Notes: generated by a model from the sequence alone, not told the origin. DNA of 43,853 nucleotides from Planctomycetaceae bacterium (GCA_024742875.1 JANSXP010000058.1:1-43853); one strand, 5' to 3'; shown: positions 21,906 through 31,923, counted from the first letter of the stretch. Numbers and translations: made by a program.

Positions 21906-24011
21906 ATGAGTCGTATGTCTTTAAACACTAACCCGATCACTGTCGCCCTGATTGTGGTGGGAATCGTCCTGTGTCTGACTGGCGGGCTCGCCGATGTCCC
22001 GGCCGCCAGCGTGTGGCTGATCGTCGGATGTGCGGCCACCGCCGGAAGTTTGCTGGTGCCACCTCGATCTGCCGCGGTATCCGCCGCCCAGCCCACGCCT
22101 GCGGATCTGCTGGCAGACGAACGCAGAGATTTTGAACAGTGGCAGCAGGAACAACTGCAGCTGCTGGCCACCGAGGCCGATCGGCTGCGAGACAGAAACG
22201 TGGACCTGGCTCAGCGTTCGGCCCGCTTTCAGGAGTTCCTCGAATATCCACTGGAAGATGATGTGCCGACGATGACGGACACGTCCGCGCTGTCTCGTCT
22301 GACGGAACAGGATCGTCAGGTCCATGAACTGCTGGAAGAAGAGGCCAAACGCGTCTACGAGGCCATTCGCAACAACGACTACATTGCAGATGGCAATGTT
22401 GACGTGGACCACATCCGCAATGACGCGCTGGAGATGGTCCGCAAAGTGGCCCGCATTTATGCGCCGGACAGCAAAAATCCTTTGCTGGAAACCAGTTTTG
22501 AGCAGCTGGCCCGCGCGGCCAGTCGCACGTGTCTGCACACGCTGGTGCTGCTCGAACAACTGCCGCTGGATGTCAAAACCTACAGTATCAATGAGCTGTA
22601 CACGTATCTGCGACGTGCCGTCACCGCTTACGGTACGTACAAGCAGGCGGCCCCGTGGCTGAAGCGACTCAGCCGCACCGCCTATGCGGGTCGACTGGTG
22701 GCCAGCAGCAACCCGGTCACGCTGGGCGCCTGGTGGCTGGCCACCGAGGTCACTCGCCGCGGAGCTGGCAGGCTGATTGAGAATGCGGTGGACCGCCAGG
22801 CCATCGCCGTGCTGCACGATATCGTGACCGTACTGGGCACTGAGGTTGCCTCGGTCTACGGCCCCGGGTTTCGTCAGCGCGATCCGGCGTGGATTTACGG
22901 CACCGAGCTGACCGAAATGCTGCACGCGTTTCCCATGTCACGCGAGTCGCTTAGTCAGGGGCTGCAGGAAATCACGCGTCTGGAACTCCGCAGCGAATAC
23001 GATCGGATCTATCTCTACCGCTGCCTGGCTCAGGGGCGCCCGGCCGGAAACCGTCTGGCCGATCCTGCACTGCTGACGCGATCAGAGCGAGAGAACATCG
23101 CCCAGCGTCTCGAATCCTTCTTCCAGAAAAATCTGCACGGCATTACCGAAGACGATCGGCAGTCATGGCAGGAAGGGGCCGAACAGCGACTCGATCTGAA
23201 GATGCAACTCACCGATCAGCCGCACAACGCGACACATGCGGTCGACGCGTTACAGTCTGTGGCCGCCTTTCTGACACGTGTGACGAACGTCGCCCCGGCC
23301 GCGGCCGCCCGCCTGCTGGAACAGGGTCAGCTGTTGCTGCAGTTACCCGTCGAACACAGGACCCAGCTACTGGAACGTCTGGCCAGCGGGGAGGCGATTG
23401 CTGAGCACTTTGAGCCACCTGATATCGACCCGGCCGCCGCACTCACCGGGCACTACCTCAACGACCTGTTCCACACAGCGGTTGCCTCGGGTCAGTGTTC
23501 GGGCCAGATCGAATCGTTGCTGGTGGAAACCGGCGGCTATTTTCGTCGCCCGCAGGAGGAATCGCAGTCGCAACTGGACGCCTGTTTTGCCCAACATCTG
23601 CAGCAGCAATGCTCTGAAGACGTCAAATGTGAGCGACTTGCGCCCGAGGTGGTTCGTGTCATTCTGCAATCACTCACTGAGCAGGATCACATCGTTTCCG
23701 TCTTTGATGATGTGGCGGCCAGCGACGGCAGCGACTCACAGGAGCTGCGCGGCGGTGTGGCGTGCGTGCTTGCCGACCGAGTGCTCGTGTTTGATGCCAA
23801 CACGCCGGACTCACCCGTCTGGCGTTCGGCCGCGGACACACGTGTGAAACGCATCAGAGGCTACGTGATTGACGACTGCGAACTAACGGGCGGACGCTGG
23901 GAAGACGCCCGAACGGCCAGTGTCCGTCTGGCCGGCTCCCTGACCAGTGGTGGCTTTCAACGCCGCTTCGGCCCGCTGCTGGAGCGCTTTGCAGTCGTCG
24001 AAGACGCCTGA
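21906..24011 (+). CDS. Large membrane-anchored protein of unknown function, 701 aa
   Basis: The start is ATG 21906 or 21915 (MSLNTNPITVALIVVGIVL). Residues about 10-52 form two closely spaced hydrophobic segments, followed by a coiled-coil stretch (DERRDFEQWQQEQLQLLATEADRL) and a long, mostly helical cytoplasmic part. The last about 80 residues form a beta-rich module (RGGVACVLADRVLVFDAN). I do not recognise a named family. It is divergent from the USP-like gene and followed by another uncharacterised gene on the same strand. Confidence 0.8.
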   Translation: MSRMSLNTNPITVALIVVGIVLCLTGGLADVPAASVWLIVGCAATAGSLLVPPRSAAVSAAQPTPADLLADERRDFEQWQQEQLQLLATEADRLRDRNVDLAQRSARFQEFLEYPLEDDVPTMTDTSALSRLTEQDRQVHELLEEEAKRVYEAIRNNDYIADGNVDVDHIRNDALEMVRKVARIYAPDSKNPLLETSFEQLARAASRTCLHTLVLLEQLPLDVKTYSINELYTYLRRAVTAYGTYKQAAPWLKRLSRTAYAGRLVASSNPVTLGAWWLATEVTRRGAGRLIENAVDRQAIAVLHDIVTVLGTEVASVYGPGFRQRDPAWIYGTELTEMLHAFPMSRESLSQGLQEITRLELRSEYDRIYLYRCLAQGRPAGNRLADPALLTRSERENIAQRLESFFQKNLHGITEDDRQSWQEGAEQRLDLKMQLTDQPHNATHAVDALQSVAAFLTRVTNVAPAAAARLLEQGQLLLQLPVEHRTQLLERLASGEAIAEHFEPPDIDPAAALTGHYLNDLFHTAVASGQCSGQIESLLVETGGYFRRPQEESQSQLDACFAQHLQQQCSEDVKCERLAPEVVRVILQSLTEQDHIVSVFDDVAASDGSDSQELRGGVACVLADRVLVFDANTPDSPVWRSAADTRVKRIRGYVIDDCELTGGRWEDARTASVRLAGSLTSGGFQRRFGPLLERFAVVEDA

Positions 24012-24256
24012 GCTGGCGGCCGGTTCCGCGGTTCCGCCAGAGAGCCGACCTTTGGCCAGCTGCAGACATTCCGCCACCATGGCGTTCATCGCGTTTCACA
24101 ATAACGACATCTCATAACATCACGGCCGGCCGTGACACGTTGTTCGGGCTGATGCAGAAAAACAACAGTGAGCTCTCGCCGAATTCGCGTTCTTTGCGAG
24201 ATCTTCTCCGTGCGACCGCGATAGATTGGCGTTTTTCAGTCTTCACGGAAGCCACT

Positions 24257-24907
24257 ATGAAGCCCACGGAAACCACCATGTCCGCGCCGGAAACCAGATT
24301 GCAGACAGACGACCTGCTGTATCTGTCCTTCCGCGCCGCCTGGCTGACCACCTTCGACCGCCTGAAGGCCGAATACAGTATTGCCGATTCCTTCAGCAGC
24401 ACTGGTTTTCTGGATCGCCTGCCTCTGGCCTCGGGCTGCGCACCGCAGGTACAGCTGGACCTTCTGCTGGAAACATGGGCCCGCCTGCAGGCCGGCACAG
24501 AATTGAACGATGTCGACAAGTGCGTTTGCTACTGCGTGACGGACGAACTGGCGCTGGTCAGCGAAACTGAGAATGAGCGGCTGATGGCGCAGGTCACCGC
24601 CGGTCCACGAACCGTGGCGACTGTGAACCTCCGCTGGCTGGCCTCCCGCCTGCGGACTCTGCAGATTACCTGGCCATTTGAAACCGACTGTGCCGAACTG
24701 GTCCGCGACGTCAATCGCCTTTCCCCCCAGCTGGACACACCCACCCGCACCGAACTGGCAGAAACGGTCGACAGCCTGCTGGAGTGCGTGGGGCACTGGT
24801 TGGTGAACCCGCGCATCATTGCTCATTCTGCCGGCCTGCTGCAGCAGAATGAGCAGGAAGCTCTGGGCTGCTTCTTCCAGGAACACCCCAATCTGATGAA
24901 TCTGTAG
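24257..24907 (+). CDS. Hypothetical protein, about 216 aa
   Basis: The frame extends from 24140, but ATG 24257 (MKPTETTMSAPETRLQ) or ATG 24278 are more credible starts, since upstream residues look unstructured. The product is mainly helical, acidic, without signal or membrane segments. It has CVCYCV near the middle and WLASRLRTLQITWPFETDCAELV. It ends in ECVGHWLVNPRIIAHSAGLLQQNEQ. No family is recognised. Confidence 0.65.
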   Translation: MKPTETTMSAPETRLQTDDLLYLSFRAAWLTTFDRLKAEYSIADSFSSTGFLDRLPLASGCAPQVQLDLLLETWARLQAGTELNDVDKCVCYCVTDELALVSETENERLMAQVTAGPRTVATVNLRWLASRLRTLQITWPFETDCAELVRDVNRLSPQLDTPTRTELAETVDSLLECVGHWLVNPRIIAHSAGLLQQNEQEALGCFFQEHPNLMNL

Positions 24908-25175
24908 GAACCACCTTCCTGCCTTGCCCAGACAGCGTTTCCGCCCCCCAGACACTCCGCCTGATCGCCCCCAAACGGTCCAAAAATCGTACCAAACTCC
25001 GGGCAGCGACCTGCTTTCATAGAAGCTGCCCCTTCCCGTGGGTATGCTGGCCTGGGTAGAGGCACTCACGGCCAACCCGCCAGCGGGCCCCGACAGCGAG
25101 GTCCGCCAACAGGGCCCGCAGTGATACAAGAAAACAGGATCGCGAGACGCACAGACGTCCAGGAAGGTTGTTCTC

Positions 25176-25769
25176 ATGGCAAAAAAGAAGGCCACTGCCA
25201 AGACCAAGAAGAAGGTCGCGAAAGCCTCGCCCAAAACGGCTCGTAAGAAGACTCCTGCCAAAAAAACGGCCGTCAAAAAGTCGCCCGTAAAGAAGGCCGC
25301 AAAAAAGAAAGTGGCCGTCAAGAAAGCCACCCCCAAAAAAGCGGCCGTCAAGAAGACGGCCGTCAAAAAGACGACTACCAAGAAGGCCGCCGTCAAGAAG
25401 AAGGCGCCCGTCAAGCAGCCTCGCAAGAAGGGCGTTCGTCGGGCCACTTTGTCCAGCGGGATCCGCAAGAAGAGTGATCGTCGTCTGGGCCGTTCCCGCG
25501 TCCCGGCGGATGCTCCGCTGGCCGTCGTCTTTCAGAACGATGCCGAAGCGCAGAAAGCTTTCGCCTTCCTGGAGATTCAAACGATTCGCGAGCTGGAAGA
25601 GTTTGATCCCGATGAACTGGTCCGACGCCTGAGCAGTCCCGCCAAGCAGACGGTTGGCCGCATTCGCAAGATCCTGGCACTCAACAATCGCTGCCTGCAG
25701 TCCGACGAATCCTTCGCTGTCGAATTCCAGGAGATCGCCCAGAACCAAATGAAGATCAAGATTCGCTGA
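25176..25769 (+). CDS. Histone H1-like lysine-rich protein with folded C-terminal domain
   Basis: The protein has 197 residues. Residues 1-90 are a low-complexity basic tail of KK-A/T-V-KK repeats with Pro (many AVKKTA and PVKKAAKK units), like bacterial histone H1/Hc1 tails. Residues about 105-197 form a globular, helix-rich domain (AFLEIQTIRELEEFDPDELVRRL, TVGRIRKILALNNRCL) that resembles a helix-hairpin-helix or RNA polymerase alpha-CTD-like module. The protein should bind DNA non-specifically. It is monocistronic, with a strong terminator 26 bp after the stop. Confidence 0.85.
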   Translation: MAKKKATAKTKKKVAKASPKTARKKTPAKKTAVKKSPVKKAAKKKVAVKKATPKKAAVKKTAVKKTTTKKAAVKKKAPVKQPRKKGVRRATLSSGIRKKSDRRLGRSRVPADAPLAVVFQNDAEAQKAFAFLEIQTIRELEEFDPDELVRRLSSPAKQTVGRIRKILALNNRCLQSDESFAVEFQEIAQNQMKIKIR

Positions 25770-25794
25770 TTGACTCCGGACGAGAATACACCTC

Positions 25795-25830
25795 AGGCCG
25801 CACCGTCGAAAGACCGTGCGGCCTTTTTTT
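25795..25830 (+). terminator. Rho-independent terminator of the H1-like gene
   Basis: AGGCCGCAC pairs with GTGCGGCCT (9 bp), with an inner GTC/GAC pair and a GAAA loop, followed by a run of seven T. It lies 26 bp after the stop of the H1-like gene. Confidence 0.93.
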
Positions 25831-26081
25831 GCGCCGCACAGGCCGGCGAGCCGCGGCGACAGACACACAACCGCCATGATGGAAATTCTGACTGGCTGAT
25901 CCGAACGTTTCCCACTCCGCGCGCTGTGGCATAACTCACACGAGGTCATCAGGGCTGACACGCTTACGTGAATTGCCCACCATTCCCCTGCGGATTGATT
26001 GACTCCGGCGAGCGATGCGCGGAGCATTAAGGCCCCCTGCAATCTTCTTCGCAACCTCACCCACCCAAAAGTGCGCGGCCT

Positions 26082-29000
26082 ATGTTATCCCGATTTTCTC
26101 GTGTGTGTCTGGTGCTGGCAGTTGCCAGCTTCCCCATCTGCTCTGTGCAAGCCCAGCAGGCCACAGCGGCAGCGTCTGCGAAAGTCACCCCGGACGAGTC
26201 TGCACAGACAAAGCCAAACGCAGACACCAAGGCGGAAACTGCTGCGGCCGCTGCCTCAACCAATGAACCCCCAAAGGAGGCCGCGGCAAAAACCGCGTCC
26301 GCCAAACGCGAGAAGAAGACCGGTCGAAGTACGGCCCAGCGTCTGAACGCCATCGAAGAGAAGATTGATGGTATTCAGAAGGCGATCAGCTCGCTGAACG
26401 AGGACACGGCAGAAAAGCCGACGGCAAAACCCACTGGGCAAAAGCCGGCCTCGGAGGAAAAATCGGCCGGTGAGTCAGCTGCCGAAGCAAAGGCAGTCCC
26501 GGCCAGCAAACCCGCCACGGCGGATCGAGGCAAACTGCCCGCCCGACTGAAAATGAAAGACGAGTGGCTCAAGAACGTGCCCTGGAGATCCATCGGGCCG
26601 GCCAACATGAGCGGTCGCATCACCGACCTGCTGGTGCACGATCAGGACCCGTCTCTGTGGTACATTGCCACAGCCGGTGGTGGTCTGCTGAAGACGGCCA
26701 ATCAGGGCGTCACCATTGAACATCAGTTCGATAAGCAAACCTCTGTCAGTATTGGCGCGATTGCCTCAGACCCCAATAACAAAGATGTGATCTGGGTGGG
26801 CACCGGCGAAGCCAATCCCCGCAACAGCGTGTCGTACGGCGATGGCGTCTACAAGTCGACCGACGGCGGCAAGACGTTTGAGCACATGGGACTGAAAGAG
26901 ACGTTTCAGATTGGTCGCATCTGTGTGGACCCCCAAAACCCCGACACGGTTTACGTGGGCGCCCTCGGACGCCTGTACGGAACCAGTCGGGAACGTGGTG
27001 TTTACAAAACGACGGATGGCGGAAAGTCATGGGAGCAGGTGCTGTACGTTGATGATGAAACGGGCGTGATCGACATGATCATGCATCCGGAAGACCCCGG
27101 CGTGCTGATTGCCGCCATGTGGACACGACAGCGCGACGGCTTTGACAGCTGGCCGGGCAGTGTGAAAAAACCGGATGGTGTCGACGGCTATGACCCCATC
27201 AAAAAATACGGCAAAGGCGGTGGCCTCTATAAGACGTCTGATGGCGGCGAAACCTGGACCAAACTGGAAAACGGGCTGCCCACCAGCGCCACAGGCCGCA
27301 TTGGTCTGGACTGGCAGTCCGGCGGCAGCCATTCGATCTATGCGATCATCGACTGCGAAGACATCGGCAAAGGGCCCAAGCCGTTCACTGCGTTTCTGGG
27401 TGCCGTTGGCAGCAATAAGACCGTGGAGAAAAAAACGATCCCCACCATCGTACAGATTCTGCCCGACAGCCCGGCTGCCAAAGCGGGTTTGGTCGTTGGC
27501 GATGTCCTGCAGAAAGTGGAAGGCAAAGACGTTTCCGACTTTGATGAACTGCTGGAAGTGCTTCGCAAAAAGAAGATCGGCCAGAACGTCACGCTGACCT
27601 ACAAGCGCGGTGAGGAATCCAAAGACGTGAAGATTCGTCTGTCGCCCCGTCCGGGCAGCAACCAGCAAATGCCAACCGTCTGGCTGGGTGTCACTGGAGA
27701 GAGTAAAGACAGCACGGTCGTCCTCAAAAGCGTCGTCGACAACAGCCCGGCCGCCAAAGCGGAACTGAAAGTTGATGACGTCATCACTCAGCTGGACGGC
27801 AAAGACATCGCCAGTTACGAAAAGATGATTGAAACCGTGCAGGGCAAAGCGGATGGCGACACCATCAAGCTGACTGTCAAACGCGGCGAAGAATCCAAAG
27901 ACATCACCGTCACCCTGGCCAATCGCCCCACACAGCAGCGACGCAGTGGGCAAAGCTCGGGCTTTATGGGCATTCAGGGAGAAGATGCCGATGGCAAAGG
28001 CGCTCGTCTGACGGTCATCACCGAAGGTGGCCCCACAGAAAAGGCGGGCATCAAAGCGGGTGATGTGGTCGTCAAAGTGGGTGAAAAGAAGATTGCCGAC
28101 TACGCCGGCCTGGTGACAGAAATTCGTGCTCGCGAAGCGGGCGACAAAATGAAGGTGGAAGTCAAACGCGGCGAGAAGATCGTCAAGGCGGAAATCACAC
28201 TCGGTGATCGTCGCGGCGGCGGATCGTCGGGCACACGTCCCTACACGTTCTCTTACTTTGGCCAGCAGGCCAACATTCAGGACATGCAGGGAGCGGACGG
28301 CCATAAGTATGGTGGCATCTATAAGTCCACCGACGCGGGCGAAACGTGGCAGCGTGTGAACTCACTGAACACGCGCCCCATGTACTTCAGCCTGATTCGC
28401 GTCGACCCCTCTGACGACCAGCGGGTCTACATTCTGGGTGTCTCTCAGTTCCGTTCCAGCAACGGCGGGGCCACCTTCACGGCGGACTTTGGCCGTGGTG
28501 TACATGCAGACGGTCACGATCTGTGGATCGATCCAGCCGACGGCCGCCACATGGTGATCGCCGGTGATGGTGGCTTTTACGCGACCTATGATTACGGCGA
28601 CAACTGGGACCACATCAACAACGCGGCCATCGGTCAGTTCTATCATGTGGCCATCAGCCCCAAAAAGCCGTACTGGGTGGTTGGCGGTCTGCAGGACAAT
28701 GGTTCCTGGGCGGGTCCGGCCATCAGCCGCACGGGTGGTGCCATCAATGAAGACTGGATCAGCGTGGCGGGCGGCGACGGATTTGTCTGCCGTGTTGACC
28801 CCAACGATCCCGACCTGATGTACTACGAAAGCCAGAACGGCAACATCGGTCGTCGACATCTGAAAACCGGTGAGCGGGCCTCCATTCGTCCGGCCCGCGC
28901 CCGCGGCGTGGAGTACCGCTTCAACTGGAACACGCCGTTTATCCTGTCGAACCACAACAGCCGCATATTCTACAGTGCCGGCAATTATGTGTTCAAATCC

Positions 29001-30113
29001 CTGGATCGCGGTAACGACCTGCGACGCATCTCTCCGGAGATCACGCTCACCAAACGCGGTTCGGCCACAGCCCTGAGTGAATCACCACGCAACCCGGATG
29101 TGCTCTACGTGGGCACCGATGACGGAGCGCTGTGGGTCACCAAAGACGGGGGCGACAACTGGACGGACATCACAGAAAACCTGGGCATTGCCGATCCTCG
29201 CTGGGTCAACACCATTGAGGCGTCCCGCTATGCCACCGGCCGAGTGTATGTTGTGCTGGATGGCCATCGCTCCGACGACGACAACCCCTATGTGTTTGTG
29301 TCTGAAGATTACGGAGCCACGTTTGCTCCGCTGCACCAGGGACTGCCATGGGGCACCTCACGCTGCCTGCGGGAAGACACGTCCAATCCCAACCTGCTGT
29401 ATCTGGGTACCGAAGTGGGTTTCTGGGTGTCTATTGACCGGGGTCAGACCTGGGCGAAGTTCAATCAGAACCTGCCTGTGGTTGCGATTCATGACATCGC
29501 CCTGCATCCGGCCAATGGCGAAATCGTGGTGGCCACACACGGACGCAGCCTGTGGGCGTGTGATGTGACCGGCCTGCGAGCAGTCAACACAGACAACATG
29601 AAAAAGTCGGCCGTGTTTTATAAGCCGGAAGACGTCACCCGCTGGCGGACCGAGCCGCGACGTGGTCGCACCAACCGTCGCTATGTGGGCCAAAACCCCG
29701 CACGGGGCGCCAACCTGTGGTACTCACTGCCCAAAGATGTCGAGAAAGCCACCATCCGGGTGGAAAACGTCTCGGGGCAGCTCGTCAGCGAACTGCCGGC
29801 TTCCAAAGAAGCGGGCCTGCATCGGGTCAACTGGAATCTGACGCAGTCGTCTCGCGGACGCACACCGCGACAGTCTTCCGGTTTTCGTGGTGGCTTTAAT
29901 CGCCCGGTCAGCAGTGGGGCTTACAAAGTCACGCTGATGCTGGATGACGACGCACTGACCTCGCACGTGATCAACGTGGTCAGCGATCCGTCGCTGCCGG
30001 TGGGCGCCGTCTCGGACGAGGAGTATGAGACGATGCTGCTCATCGACGAAATGAAGAGCCAGAAGAAGTGGGACGCCAAAACAGAAGGCCGTGATTATTA
30101 CACGGACGACTAA
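26082..30113 (+). CDS. Giant secreted sortilin/BNR-type beta-propeller with three PDZ domains
   Basis: The protein has 1343 residues. MLSRFSRVCLVLAVASFPICSVQA is a signal peptide. Residues about 26-165 are Ala/Lys/Glu-rich. A propeller begins at WRSIGPANMSGRITDLL (about 168) with repeated BNR/sortilin blades (GVYKSTDGGKTF, GVYKTTDGGKSW, GLYKTSDGGETW). Three PDZ-like domains follow at about 447-525, 533-612 and 625-713 (DSPAAKAGLVVGDVLQKVEGKDV; NSPAAKAELKVDDVI; GPTEKAGIKAGDVVVKVG). The propeller then resumes (GIYKSTDAGETW at about 743; VTKDGGDNW; VSIDRGQTW). The C-terminal about 170 residues resemble the tail of the large glycosyl-hydrolase-like propeller family (FYKPEDVTRW). It is probably periplasmic or surface-bound with a protein-binding role. 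A strong terminator follows at 30159. Confidence 0.9.
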   Translation: MLSRFSRVCLVLAVASFPICSVQAQQATAAASAKVTPDESAQTKPNADTKAETAAAAASTNEPPKEAAAKTASAKREKKTGRSTAQRLNAIEEKIDGIQKAISSLNEDTAEKPTAKPTGQKPASEEKSAGESAAEAKAVPASKPATADRGKLPARLKMKDEWLKNVPWRSIGPANMSGRITDLLVHDQDPSLWYIATAGGGLLKTANQGVTIEHQFDKQTSVSIGAIASDPNNKDVIWVGTGEANPRNSVSYGDGVYKSTDGGKTFEHMGLKETFQIGRICVDPQNPDTVYVGALGRLYGTSRERGVYKTTDGGKSWEQVLYVDDETGVIDMIMHPEDPGVLIAAMWTRQRDGFDSWPGSVKKPDGVDGYDPIKKYGKGGGLYKTSDGGETWTKLENGLPTSATGRIGLDWQSGGSHSIYAIIDCEDIGKGPKPFTAFLGAVGSNKTVEKKTIPTIVQILPDSPAAKAGLVVGDVLQKVEGKDVSDFDELLEVLRKKKIGQNVTLTYKRGEESKDVKIRLSPRPGSNQQMPTVWLGVTGESKDSTVVLKSVVDNSPAAKAELKVDDVITQLDGKDIASYEKMIETVQGKADGDTIKLTVKRGEESKDITVTLANRPTQQRRSGQSSGFMGIQGEDADGKGARLTVITEGGPTEKAGIKAGDVVVKVGEKKIADYAGLVTEIRAREAGDKMKVEVKRGEKIVKAEITLGDRRGGGSSGTRPYTFSYFGQQANIQDMQGADGHKYGGIYKSTDAGETWQRVNSLNTRPMYFSLIRVDPSDDQRVYILGVSQFRSSNGGATFTADFGRGVHADGHDLWIDPADGRHMVIAGDGGFYATYDYGDNWDHINNAAIGQFYHVAISPKKPYWVVGGLQDNGSWAGPAISRTGGAINEDWISVAGGDGFVCRVDPNDPDLMYYESQNGNIGRRHLKTGERASIRPARARGVEYRFNWNTPFILSNHNSRIFYSAGNYVFKSLDRGNDLRRISPEITLTKRGSATALSESPRNPDVLYVGTDDGALWVTKDGGDNWTDITENLGIADPRWVNTIEASRYATGRVYVVLDGHRSDDDNPYVFVSEDYGATFAPLHQGLPWGTSRCLREDTSNPNLLYLGTEVGFWVSIDRGQTWAKFNQNLPVVAIHDIALHPANGEIVVATHGRSLWACDVTGLRAVNTDNMKKSAVFYKPEDVTRWRTEPRRGRTNRRYVGQNPARGANLWYSLPKDVEKATIRVENVSGQLVSELPASKEAGLHRVNWNLTQSSRGRTPRQSSGFRGGFNRPVSSGAYKVTLMLDDDALTSHVINVVSDPSLPVGAVSDEEYETMLLIDEMKSQKKWDAKTEGRDYYTDD

Positions 30114-30158
30114 ACGGCTTTCTTGACCGCACGGTTTTCCCGGACGACCGTCTTCCGC

Positions 30159-30202
30159 AACAGCGGGTGCGACACAGTGTGTCTCGCCCGCTGTTTTTTT
30201 TT
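30159..30202 (+). terminator. Rho-independent terminator after the propeller gene
   Basis: A long stem AACAGCGGG...GACAC / GTGTC...CCCGCTGTT with two internal mismatches is followed by nine T. It lies 46 bp beyond the stop of the propeller gene and close to the end of the convergent glycosyltransferase gene. Confidence 0.92.
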
Positions 30203-30221
30203 CTGATGGGCCCGCAGGTGA

Positions 30222-31556
30222 TTACGTGTAAGACAGCACTTCTGTCTGATCGATTCCGTTTTGCACGGACAGATCCACAGGCACCGTGTCGGACTCGTCA
30301 CGGCTCAGCAGCCGCTGATACAGCGTTTCCATGCGGGACGCCTTGGCCGACCAGACGTGATTCTGCCGCACGCTATCCAGCGCCGCATTGGCCATGGCTT
30401 CGCACAGCATGGGATGAGTGGCCAGCTGCTCCATGGCCTGCGTGAGTTCAGGAATGAGAGTTTTCTCTGCCTGCATGGCAATCGCGATGCCCGTGCGGGC
30501 GTCAATCAGCTCCGACGGGCCGCCATAGTCCACAATGATGGAAGGCAGGCCGGATGCCATCGCCTCCAGCACCACACCACCACCAAATTCGCGCAGACTG
30601 GGGAACACGAACGCCTGAGAGGCCCGCAGAATGCCGGCCACTTCTTCCTGCGGCATCCAGCCGGCAAACGTGACGCGTTCCGCCAGGCCCAGATCGGCCG
30701 CCAGTGTCTGCAGTCGTTCTTTCTCCGGACCATCGCCGATGATGACAAAGTCGCATTCCCGCAACACGGGAGAAGCCGCCATGGCCTGCAGTGTCAGATG
30801 AAAACCCTTGTACGGCACGAGCCGACCCACAGACACAAACTGAAATCGTTCGCCCGGCGGTGTCCAGGCGTCGGCAATCTGAAATCGCGCTGGGTCGATG
30901 CCGTTTTCCGGCATGTACAGTCTTTGCCCCTGGAAGCCTTCTGGTGTCTCTGACTGCGTGTGACGACTGCCGGCAATCACACCCGCCAGACGCCGGTAGC
31001 TTTTCTGGTACCATGGCAGCTTGCGATAGGCATTGCGCACGGGCACCAGCCACTCGCGTTCTTTGCCCCGCAACTGCGGATATTCCTTTGGCCACGGCAA
31101 GCCGCCATTGAGCGGGCCAATCACCATGGGGACATCTGTCTTTGTGGCCAGCGCACTGGGCAGCGTGGGAGATACGGGCGTGATGCGATGAATGATGTCA
31201 AAAGCGCCCGACTGCAACTCGGACTTCAGCTGGCGAGCTGCCTGCAGTTCAAAGGCAATGTAAGCCGGCCAGTTGACCGCCATGTTGGTCGTCCAGCCGA
31301 GTGACTTGCCGCCCCGCAGCAGCCGTCCCAGCGTGTACAGCGGTTTGGCGATCCACTCGTTGTTGATAAAAACAAGCCGAGCCGCGTTTGCGATGGCATC
31401 CCGCTGCAGCGCCTCCTGGTTGCGAACGTGACTCACAAGTGTCACGTCCAGGTGCGGATTCTCTGCCAGGGCGCGGGCAAAGTTGTAGCCCACCAGCGGG
31501 ACGCTCGTCCATTCCGGATTGCAGGCTTCTGCCATCAGCAAAACGCGCGTGGTCAC
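30222..31556 (-). CDS. GT4-family glycosyltransferase
   Basis: GTG 31556 is favoured because AGGAG lies 7 bp upstream; an ATG at 31577 precedes that site. The protein has 444 residues of GT-B fold. The acceptor half starts TTRVLLMAEACNPEW. The donor half has FVSVGRLVPYKGFHLTLQAM, FVIIGDGPEKERLQ, VTFAGWMPQEEVAGIL and the E-x7-E-like motif FPSLREFGGGVVLEAMASG, typical of retaining GT4 enzymes. It adds an unknown sugar to a glycan, most likely exopolysaccharide, as suggested by the divergent rfbB and ugd genes next door. Confidence 0.92.
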   Translation of the reverse strand: MTTRVLLMAEACNPEWTSVPLVGYNFARALAENPHLDVTLVSHVRNQEALQRDAIANAARLVFINNEWIAKPLYTLGRLLRGGKSLGWTTNMAVNWPAYIAFELQAARQLKSELQSGAFDIIHRITPVSPTLPSALATKTDVPMVIGPLNGGLPWPKEYPQLRGKEREWLVPVRNAYRKLPWYQKSYRRLAGVIAGSRHTQSETPEGFQGQRLYMPENGIDPARFQIADAWTPPGERFQFVSVGRLVPYKGFHLTLQAMAASPVLRECDFVIIGDGPEKERLQTLAADLGLAERVTFAGWMPQEEVAGILRASQAFVFPSLREFGGGVVLEAMASGLPSIIVDYGGPSELIDARTGIAIAMQAEKTLIPELTQAMEQLATHPMLCEAMANAALDSVRQNHVWSAKASRMETLYQRLLSRDESDTVPVDLSVQNGIDQTEVLSYT

Positions 31557-31923
31557 AGTCGATCTCCTGATTCTCATCGCCAGTCTTCTTCAGTTGCGTC
31601 TGATTGGGGGACAATGGTCACTCCACCGATGCAGCTGCAGCTTTCACTGCCAACCCGCCCTGCCGCGGTGCTGTCCGCCGGCGCATAACGTGCCCGTGGC
31701 GTCAGATCACCACAGCGTTATCGGTCGTTTGTTCAGCAACTTGATCGTGGAATGGTGGGCGCAGAAAAACGGGCGGTCTGCCCCCGACCACTGCCGCAAC
31801 TTTGCAAAAAGACGCAGGAAATCCCACCAAAACACGCACGTGGGCCATGACCGCTTCGATGGCAGGCCACAGCGGGCTCCCCGATTGCGCGGGACACCCA
31901 TTCATTTAGCACGGGCAATCCTG
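31557..31923. other. Divergent intergenic region, glycosyltransferase / rfbB
   Basis: No gene is supported; the reading frames here are extensions of neighbouring ones. The region must hold two divergent promoters, but no convincing boxes are seen. A GCATAACG ... GCGTTATC pair at 31683-31723 superficially recalls integron cores but lacks a proper stem. Confidence 0.4.

Noticed and set aside
31683-31723. GCATAACG...GCGTTATC pair resembling attC cores upstream of rfbB
   Set aside because: Only about 40 bp long; the arms do not pair beyond the cores and the two conserved unpaired bases are absent.
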